Positions 8,081-12,881 of a DNA stretch of 12,881 nucleotides are shown piece after piece. The DNA lies in NCBI GenBank assembly GCA_044338255.1, contig JBIILZ010000109.1, positions 1 to 12,881 on the forward strand. The letters run 5' to 3'. Every line of letters starts with the position of its first letter. Position 1 is the stretch's first letter. Both the position numbers and the translations under genes were made by a program. The DNA is from CAIUVD01 sp044338255 (lineage in GTDB: Bacteria; Planctomycetota; UBA11346). The notes under the pieces were generated by a model that was not told the DNA's origin, searched no databases, and saw nothing but the letters and a program-made list of their open reading frames with translations.

Positions 8081-8120
8081 GCAAGACCTACCACACTAGC
8101 CCATCCGGCGCTGGCCTCGT

Positions 8121-8137
8121 GTCACAACCTTTGCTAC
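8121..8137. promoter_or_regulatory. Putative operator, degenerate copy
   Basis: GTCACAA, CCT, TTGCTAC: same 7-3-7 layout as the perfect palindrome at 680-696, with one changed base in each arm. It is the copy nearer the lipoprotein operon, 156 bp upstream of its start. Confidence 0.4.
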
Positions 8138-8204
8138 ACGCCAATCAGGATCAAGATCACGCGCGTACTCGCGACGGGGTCGGCCGGAAGCCGGAAGCGA
8201 ACTT

Positions 8205-8221
8205 GTCGCAAACATTGTGAC
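8205..8221. promoter_or_regulatory. Putative operator upstream of the esterase
   Basis: GTCGCAA, ACA, TTGTGAC: the left arm is identical to the site at 680-696 and the right arm differs by one base. It ends 45 bp before the esterase start codon, where a regulator would overlap or adjoin the promoter. Centre-to-centre distance to the 8121-8137 site is 84 bp, eight helical turns at 10.5 bp, so two bound dimers could face the same side of the DNA. Confidence 0.5.
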
Positions 8222-8266
8222 TGCTCCGTAAATCCGCGCCGGGACATCCTTGGCACAGAGATCACC

Positions 8267-9907
8267 ATGCTCCATCCGCGCCACCTCATCACCCTCATCC
8301 TCATTGCTGGGACTCTGCTCACGGCGAGCGCCGCCGAGCCGCAAGCGCCACTGCAGACCGCTCCCCTCTTCACCTCGGGCATGGTCCTGCAGGAAGGCAT
8401 CCCCGTACCGGTGTGGGGTTGGGCCGCCGTCGGCGAGAACGTGACCGTGCGCTTCGCCGGGCAGACCTGCTCCGCTCAGGCCGGCAACGATGGCCGCTGG
8501 CAGGTGCGGCTTGCCCCGCTGACGACCTCGGCCGAAGGACGTCAGCTGGTGGTCGCCACGCCAACGGCGACGACGACCTTCGAGGATGTGCTGGTCGGCG
8601 AGGTCTGGCTGTGCTCGGGCCAGTCGAACATGGCCATGCGCCTGAAGCTCTCCGACGGCGGTCCGGCGGCGGTTGCAGCCGCCGGCGATGCGCAGCTGCG
8701 CCTGTTCAGCACCGACGATAGCCTGCCCTCGCCGATGCCCGACGCGCCCCGCACGCGCAGCTTCGCGCCCCGCCCCAAGCCCTACACGTGGCGACGTGCC
8801 GATCCGGAATCGGCAGCCGACATGTCGGCGGTCGGCTGGTACTTCGCCCAAGAACTGCGTCGGGAACTGAAGAAACCGGTAGGCCTGATCCTCGCCAGCC
8901 GCGGCGGTACGGTGTGCGAAGCCTGGGTCCGTCGTGAAGCCCTGCTGCAAGACCCCGCTTGCGCACCTTACGTCGCCAAGACCGACGCCTGGATGGACGA
9001 GTATCCCTCAGCGCTCAGCCGCTTTACCAGCGCTCAGAAAGCCTGGAAGCAGGCCGTTGCCGAGGCCAAGGCAAAGAACAAGGGGGAGAGCGAGAACGAG
9101 CCCGCCAAGCCACCCCAAGAACGGGCCCTGAACACCATCAGCTACGCCAGCGGCTGCTACAACAACTTCATCGCCGCCATCCACCCCTATGCCCTGCGTG
9201 GCGTGCTGTGGTACCAGGGCGAAGGCAACGGCGGCGCCCGCAACAACCCGGATGGCCTGTCGTCCGGTGTAGACTATCAGCGCATCCTCACCCTCCTCAT
9301 CAACGATTGGCGCCAGCTGTGGGGGCAAGAGCACCTCGCGTTCCACATCGTCCAACTCGCCAGCTGGGGCAGTGCCCAGGCGCAGCCGCCCGCCAGCAAC
9401 GGCTGGGCGGAAGTCCGCGAAGCCCAGGCGACGGTGGCCGTGACGGTGCCTGACAGCGGCTTGGCCGTCACCATCGACATCGGCGACGTCAAGGACATCC
9501 ACCCCCGCAACAAAGCCGAAGTCGGCCGACGTCTGGCGCTGGTGGCCCGCGCCCGCACCTATGGCCAAGCGGTACCCTGCGAAGGCCCGCGTTTCACCGG
9601 CATGCAGGTGCAGGACGGCAGCCTGCGCCTGAGGTTCGACCACCGCGATGGCGGCTTGGTCCTCACGAGCAGCCAGCAGCCGGCCTTCGCCGTCGCCGGC
9701 ACCGATCACCGTTGGCGCTGGGCCAGCGCCCGGATCGACGGTGACGCCGTGGTCCTCAGCAGCCCAGAGGTCACCGCCCCGGTCGCCGCCCGCTATGCCT
9801 GGGAGATGGGACCCGCGGCGACGCTGTTCAATGGCCTCGGCCTGCCCGCCTCGCCCTTCCGCAGCGACGATTGGAACGATGCCCTCGCGCCGCCGGCGGG
9901 GAAGTAA
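8267..9907 (+). CDS. Secreted sialate O-acetylesterase-family carbohydrate esterase
   Basis: A 546-residue SGNH-type esterase predicted to remove O-acetyl groups from glycans outside the cytoplasm. Residues 1-23 form a signal peptide (cleavage probably after ALTASA-type Ala22-Ala23). The early region (about 30-105, SGMVLQEGIPVPVWG) is the beta domain usual at the N-terminus of this family. Family motifs are clear: LCSGQSNM with Ser120 as nucleophile, SRGGTVCEAW (211-220), WYQGEGN (315-321), and DVKDIHPRNK with Asp410/His412 as the likely acid-base pair. WYQGEGN has Gly where WYQGESN is common. A charged Lys/Glu/Ala-rich insert lies at about 257-285. Plant or algal glycan esters are as plausible a substrate as sialic acid given the neighbours. 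The ribosome site is weak (AGAG about 8 bases before ATG). It diverges from the lipoprotein operon and shares its operators. Confidence 0.9.
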   Translation: MLHPRHLITLILIAGTLLTASAAEPQAPLQTAPLFTSGMVLQEGIPVPVWGWAAVGENVTVRFAGQTCSAQAGNDGRWQVRLAPLTTSAEGRQLVVATPTATTTFEDVLVGEVWLCSGQSNMAMRLKLSDGGPAAVAAAGDAQLRLFSTDDSLPSPMPDAPRTRSFAPRPKPYTWRRADPESAADMSAVGWYFAQELRRELKKPVGLILASRGGTVCEAWVRREALLQDPACAPYVAKTDAWMDEYPSALSRFTSAQKAWKQAVAEAKAKNKGESENEPAKPPQERALNTISYASGCYNNFIAAIHPYALRGVLWYQGEGNGGARNNPDGLSSGVDYQRILTLLINDWRQLWGQEHLAFHIVQLASWGSAQAQPPASNGWAEVREAQATVAVTVPDSGLAVTIDIGDVKDIHPRNKAEVGRRLALVARARTYGQAVPCEGPRFTGMQVQDGSLRLRFDHRDGGLVLTSSQQPAFAVAGTDHRWRWASARIDGDAVVLSSPEVTAPVAARYAWEMGPAATLFNGLGLPASPFRSDDWNDALAPPAGK

Positions 9908-9922
9908 GTCGCTTACAGATTG

Positions 9923-9951
9923 AGTCTATTTCATCATGTTGCGGATAGACT
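9923..9951. terminator. Stem-loop just after the esterase
   Basis: AGTCTAT (9923-9929) pairs perfectly with ATAGACT (9945-9951) around a 15-nt loop, starting 15 bp after the esterase stop. No T-run follows, so termination is only likely from position. Confidence 0.35.
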
Positions 9952-9962
9952 GATGCCTCGAT

Positions 9963-10017
9963 CCTGTTTCCCGCTTGCGGCCTGTTTCCCGCTTGCGGCC
10001 TGTTTTCCCGCTTGCGG
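9963..10017. repeat. 18-bp tandem repeat, three units
   Basis: CCTGTTTCCCGCTTGCGG occurs at 9963-9980 and 9981-9998, and again at 9999-10017 with one extra T. It fills the gap between the esterase and the histidine kinase relic. Repeats are contiguous with no spacers, so this is not a CRISPR array. Confidence 0.9.
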
Positions 10018-10082
10018 CCGACCTGCTGGCCGCTGAGCTGGCGGTGGCGGCGGAAGCAAGTACTCAAAGACGGAGAACTCCC

Positions 10083-10260
10083 CTTCCGGTGGTGGTGGAG
10101 ATCGTTGATGACGGGATCGGCTGCGATCCGGCGCGCGCCGCCGCCGCCAGTCGCGGGGTGGCGCACCTGCACCAACGTCTGCGCGAACTTGGCGGCACCT
10201 GCCAGCTCAGCAGCATCGACAGTGGCGGGACCACGGTACGCTTCAGCGTGCCCTGTCCGG
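10083..10260 (+). pseudogene. Relic of a sensor histidine kinase ATPase domain
   Basis: The plus frame from about 10083 reads as the last 60 or so residues of a GHKL ATPase domain, as in NarL/DesK-type sensor kinases: VVVEIVDDGIGCDP (the DxGxG ATP-lid box), HLHQRLRELGG, then DSGGTTVRFSVP (the GTT box and final strand). The N box, the dimerisation/phosphoacceptor part and any sensor are absent; upstream is the 18-bp repeat array. The next frame reads KDGEL just before, which fits the strand preceding the DDGIG motif, so a frameshift near 10080-10095 is possible. A TTG start at 9975 keeps the frame open but gives a leader without kinase features. Probably a decayed remnant of a regulator. Confidence 0.65.
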
Positions 10261-10263
10261 GAC

Positions 10264-10299
10264 GAGGAGAGGAGAGGAGAGGAGCGATAGGAGCGATAA
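10264..10299. repeat. GGAGA pentamer array plus short duplication
   Basis: About four units of a GAGGA/GGAGA pentamer (10264-10284) are followed by GAGCGATAG and GAGCGATAA in tandem (10282-10299). It lies directly after the kinase relic and about 65 bp before the sulfatase. The purine-rich strand resembles Shine-Dalgarno sequence but is too far from a start to act as one. Confidence 0.8.
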
Positions 10300-10364
10300 G
10301 CGCAGGCCGCGCACGTGTTGATACGGACTCACATCCATTCTTGTGACATGCGCAACCGCGGCGG

Positions 10365-12428
10365 ATGAGGTATCATCATCCCATCATGGATCATTCCGTC
10401 GGCCTCCCGTCCTGCCTCCCGTCCTGCCTCCCTGCCTGCCTGCTGCTGGCAGCCTGCCAACTCGCTCCGCTGGCAACTCTGAGCGCCGCCGATGCGGTTC
10501 CTCAGGCCAACCGCCCCAACATCGTCCTCTTCGTCGCCGATGACCTCGGTTATGGCGACCTGTCGTGTTATGGGGCCACCACGCTCAGCACGCCGCACAT
10601 CGATGCCCTGGCCCGCCAGGGCGTGCGCCTGACGGATGCCAATGCCACGGCGGCGGTATGCCAGCCATCGCGGTATTCGATCCTCACCGGCGCCTACACC
10701 AACCGGATCCAACGTCGTGGCAACTACCAGAGCTACTTCCAGCCCGGACAGCAGACCATCGCCTCGATGCTGAAATCGGCCGGATATCGCACCGCCGCCG
10801 TAGGCAAATGGCACAACGGTTTCGGTCACGGAGCCGAGCCGGACTACAATCGCCGCAACCTCGTGCCCGACACGCCGGGAGCCGTGGCATTCACCCCTTT
10901 GGATATCGGCTTCGACTCCTTCTTCGGTCCACCGCGAAGCCACAACGAGCCCCCTTTTGTGTTCCTCGAAACCGCCCAGGACAGCCAGGGTAGATTCCTG
11001 CGGGTCTTCAAGGGCGACCCTGGCGATCCCCTGGTCTTGCAGCCCCATATCGCCGACCGAAAATCACGACCTTTCAATGATTATGGCTATGGCGTCAGCA
11101 GCGGAGCGGCAGCCGCCCACCAAGCCCGCCCCGATACCCAGATCGATCTCATCCTGGCCGAGCGGGTGGCCGGCGAAATCGCCGGTCAGAAAGCGGGCGA
11201 TGCGCCGTTCTTCTACTATGTGCCCCTCACCGCCCCCCATGTTCCGATCGGTCCTTCCCAGACCTGGGTTGGCAGAAGCAAGGCTGGCGCCTATGGCGAT
11301 TACATCATGCAGATGGACGACTGCGTTGGCCGCATCACCACCGCCCTGGCAACCAACGGCCTCGATCGCAACACCCTGGTGATCGTCACTAGCGACAACG
11401 GTGGCTTAGTCATCGGCCCCGCCCAGGCCCAGAATACCGAAACTGGTGCGCCGCTGACCGTCAACGGTACGGCGTATCCGGAGATGCCATGGACGAACGG
11501 TCGCGCCGCGCACATGCCACCCGGCCCCTGCCAGGGTCAGAAGACCGATGCCTGGGAAGGCGGGCATCGCGTCCCGTTCATCGTCAGCTGGCCAGACGGC
11601 GGCATCTTTGCCGACAAGACGAGTGCTCACTTGTTCAGTCTCACCGACATCCTGGCGACGGTGGCCGCTGCTGCCGGCGCCAAGATTCCCGACGGCGCCG
11701 GTCGCGACAGCATCAACCAGCTGCCACTGCTGCGGGATCCGGTCACGCAGCCCGCTCTGCGCACCGAGATGCTGATCCTGGGCACCAAGAGTTATATGCT
11801 GCGCTACACCGACCTCCAGGGCACCAAGTGGGCATTCATTCCGACCAGGGGCACCGGAGGCGAAACGGTGCAGAATAGCACCAAGCTCATCCCCTGGGGT
11901 CAGCCGTACCGCAACATGGGCTGGAGTAACAGCGACATCGACACCAATTCAGGAGTGGTGAAGGCGACGGCACCCGCACGCCAGCTCTACAACCTGAGCG
12001 AGGATCCCGGCAACCAGATCAACGTGATCACCGCCAACCAAATTTTGGCTGACACGCTGACCTCCCGATTCAATACCGTCATATCCACCGCTCCCAATCG
12101 CGCCCCGGCGGTGAAGCAAGCCATACCACCACAAACTGCCGTCGTCGGCACTCCGTTTGCTCTCCAACTGCCGGCCGAACCGGATCGGAGGGAAGGCTGG
12201 TCAGCGACGAATTACCAAAAAGCAGCGACGTTCCTGTATGACGGTGACGGCAACGCACTCATCTACACCGTCAACGGTCTGCCGGCCGGTCTGTTCTTCG
12301 CACCATTCACCCGCACCATCTCTGGCACCCCGACGGCCAACGGCGCGGTCACGGTGGAAATCCGCGCCGAGGACGGCCGCGGCGGCATCGTCACCACCAG
12401 CTTCATGCTGACCATTACGAGCCCCTGA
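10365..12428 (+). CDS. Secreted S1-family sulfatase with C-terminal Ig/cadherin-like module
   Basis: Arylsulfatase A-type sulfate ester hydrolase of 687 residues. Cys99 in CQPSRYSILTG is the residue expected to be converted to formylglycine by a maturase not encoded here. Other family residues are present: Asp59-Asp60 (ADDLGYGD), Lys148 and His150 (GKWHNG), His292 (TAPHVP), Asp344-Asn345 (SDNGG) and His401 (GGHRVPF). Residues about 578-687 resemble a He_PIG/cadherin-like fold (YTVNGLPAGLFF, ISGTPTANGAV, DGRGG) with an unusual insert at about 604-622. The export signal is odd: LPSCLPSCLPAC from a 12-bp repeat, then LLLAAC, which fits a lipobox with Cys31. ATG 10365 and ATG 10386 are both possible; GAGG at 10368-10371 precedes the second by 14 bases, and the signal sequence follows it. 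It lies 105 bp after the kinase relic and is followed by hairpins. Substrate not deducible. Confidence 0.93.
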   Translation: MRYHHPIMDHSVGLPSCLPSCLPACLLLAACQLAPLATLSAADAVPQANRPNIVLFVADDLGYGDLSCYGATTLSTPHIDALARQGVRLTDANATAAVCQPSRYSILTGAYTNRIQRRGNYQSYFQPGQQTIASMLKSAGYRTAAVGKWHNGFGHGAEPDYNRRNLVPDTPGAVAFTPLDIGFDSFFGPPRSHNEPPFVFLETAQDSQGRFLRVFKGDPGDPLVLQPHIADRKSRPFNDYGYGVSSGAAAAHQARPDTQIDLILAERVAGEIAGQKAGDAPFFYYVPLTAPHVPIGPSQTWVGRSKAGAYGDYIMQMDDCVGRITTALATNGLDRNTLVIVTSDNGGLVIGPAQAQNTETGAPLTVNGTAYPEMPWTNGRAAHMPPGPCQGQKTDAWEGGHRVPFIVSWPDGGIFADKTSAHLFSLTDILATVAAAAGAKIPDGAGRDSINQLPLLRDPVTQPALRTEMLILGTKSYMLRYTDLQGTKWAFIPTRGTGGETVQNSTKLIPWGQPYRNMGWSNSDIDTNSGVVKATAPARQLYNLSEDPGNQINVITANQILADTLTSRFNTVISTAPNRAPAVKQAIPPQTAVVGTPFALQLPAEPDRREGWSATNYQKAATFLYDGDGNALIYTVNGLPAGLFFAPFTRTISGTPTANGAVTVEIRAEDGRGGIVTTSFMLTITSP
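10403..10440. repeat. 12-bp tandem repeat in the sulfatase signal sequence
   Basis: CCTCCCGTCCTG occurs at 10403-10414 and 10415-10426 and decays into CCTCCCTGCCTGCC. It encodes the LPSCLPSCLPAC part of the signal region. Changes by 12 bp keep the frame but alter signal-peptide length. Confidence 0.85.
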
Positions 12429-12457
12429 GGCCGCCGCAGGCCACGTTAGAGTCGTTC

Positions 12458-12490
12458 CTGGGGGCGTAGGCGACTCGCCCGCGCCCCTAG
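12458..12490 (+). terminator. Strong stem-loop after the sulfatase
   Basis: CTGGGGGCG (12458-12466) pairs with CGCCCCTAG (12482-12490) with one G-T pair. Inside it GGCG (12469-12472) pairs with CGCC (12476-12479) around ACT. It begins 30 bp after the sulfatase stop, the expected place for termination. No U-run follows. Confidence 0.5.
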
Positions 12491-12547
12491 AATCGAGCTG
12501 ATCGAACCACTTCCCAGCCCGTTCCTGGGGCCTATCTCTGACAGGCT

Positions 12548-12573
12548 CCGGCAGGCTCCTAGGAGCCTGCCGG
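12548..12573. terminator. 26-bp perfect palindrome
   Basis: CCGGCAGGCTCCT at 12548-12560 is exactly complementary to the following 13 bases, leaving no spacer. As RNA it gives a very stable hairpin that would work in either direction; as DNA it could be a dimer-binding site. No T-run on either side. Confidence 0.45.
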
Positions 12574-12785
12574 GCGGGATGAGGGGCAATGGCTCTAGGC
12601 TAAGGCATTGTGCGCAGGGCCATTGACCCGCGCGCAGCGCGGCGTGACCGATGGCACAACCCCGTACATCACGCATCCGATCGCAACTGAACGCCAGTGG
12701 GAGCTGGGTGGGTGGGGCGCCCACTGACCATCCTGGCCGAACAGCCAGAACGGATCAGTTCCTCGATCAACCTGTGTGAAAGATC

Positions 12786-12881
12786 GTAACCCTCCGATAA
12801 CGCCATTTCTAACCTGAATTCCCACCCGGCGGAACCCTGACCGGGCACAGCTTGGTGTAATTGGCTGGGGTCATGGCGGCG
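12786..12881 (+). mobile_element. Start of a second IS66-like insertion sequence
   Basis: Begins GTAACCCTCCGATAACGCC, matching 18 of 19 bases of the terminus that ends at 125, in inverted orientation. Both elements therefore point outward from the window with their ends facing each other. ATG 12873, 87 bp inside the terminus and preceded by CTGGGG, would be the natural start of the first transposase gene, but only three codons (Met-Ala-Ala) are visible. The adjoining 8 bp (12778-12785, GAAAGATC) differ from those beside the left element (126-133, GTCGAAGG), so the two ends do not share a target duplication. Family assignment rests on the GTAA end and layout. Confidence 0.6.

Larger units (their letters stand above)
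7966..8266. promoter_or_regulatory. Divergent intergenic promoter region
   Basis: These 301 bp separate the minus-strand lipoprotein operon from the plus-strand esterase and must hold both promoters. They contain a hexamer array (8045-8080) and two copies of the palindrome seen at 680-696. I do not see a convincing sigma-70 -35/-10 pair for either direction. No gene is supported here. Confidence 0.6.
12429..12785. other. 357-bp gap without a convincing gene
   Basis: No supported coding sequence. The stretch holds four inverted repeats: 12458-12490, 12548-12573, 12587-12625 (CAATGGC with GCCATTG) and 12628-12642 (CCGCGC, GCA, GCGCGG). GTTCCTGGGG recurs at about 12454 and 12521. A short plus frame (12623-12727) reads like a scrap of an HD phosphohydrolase but is too short to call. 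Confidence 0.6.

Noticed and set aside
8203..8233. Sigma-70 promoter TTGTCG with a downstream AT-rich hexamer for the esterase
   Set aside because: No hexamer close to TATAAT lies at a 16-18 bp spacing; naming a promoter would be guesswork.
9963..10017. CRISPR-like direct repeats
   Set aside because: Units are contiguous, with no unique spacers, and no cas genes are near.
10341..10347. Fourth copy of the operator half-site TTGTGAC upstream of the sulfatase
   Set aside because: The partner arm at the required 3-bp spacing (10331-10337) does not match, so only a half-site is present, which could occur by chance.
12595..12825. 76-codon minus-strand frame as a small gene
   Set aside because: No recognisable motifs, no ribosome binding site evident, and it runs across the IS terminus at 12786.

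Overview
High-GC bacterial DNA carrying a secreted polysaccharide-degradation locus. The mix is an S1-type sulfatase, a sialate O-acetylesterase-family esterase, very large secreted multidomain glycosidase-like proteins and a XylF-like sugar-binding protein. It includes an apparent autotransporter-type beta-strand repeat and a cadherin/Ig-like tail. This combination is typical of the Planctomycetota-Verrucomicrobiota-Lentisphaerota group. The assignment is inferred from gene content; no marker gene is present.

Layout, left to right. Positions 1-125 are the end of an insertion sequence, probably IS66 family, whose terminus cuts a minus-strand xylF-like gene (126-743) after the codon for a conserved Phe-Asp. 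Upstream of xylF on the same strand are two large genes: a clan GH-A glycoside hydrolase with PA14-like and DUF5060-like modules (712-4044), and a 1271-residue lipoprotein of unrecognised family with a C-terminal carbohydrate-binding-like domain (4150-7965). The three are probably one minus-strand operon. A 301-bp divergent region (7966-8266) separates them from a plus-strand esterase (8267-9907). Next comes a 457-bp gap holding tandem repeats and the broken C-terminus of a sensor histidine kinase (10083-10260). A plus-strand sulfatase with a C-terminal Ig/cadherin-like module follows (10365-12428). The tail (12429-12785) has no convincing gene but contains strong inverted repeats. A second IS terminus, matching the first at 18 of 19 bases, begins at 12786. 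About 12.66 kb of carbohydrate genes therefore lies between two related IS ends.

The gene set reads as a polysaccharide-utilisation cluster. Secreted enzymes would remove sulfate (sulfatase) and acetyl groups (esterase) and cleave the backbone (GH-A hydrolase, perhaps the large lipoprotein), and a XylF-like protein would bind a released sugar. The substrate cannot be read from sequence.

Three patterns stand out. (1) A 17-bp palindrome of consensus GTCGCAA-N3-TTGYGAC occurs at 680-696 (perfect), 8205-8221 and 8121-8137, only in intergenic or gene-start positions, and looks like the operator of a shared regulator. (2) Short tandem repeats (5, 6, 11, 12 and 18 bp units) sit at nearly every gene start, linker or intergenic region. 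One 21-copy hexamer lies inside a protein domain, and an 11-bp array at the xylF start could change reading frame. (3) Gene decay at the edges (IS-cut xylF, histidine kinase relic) suggests an actively rearranging locus.
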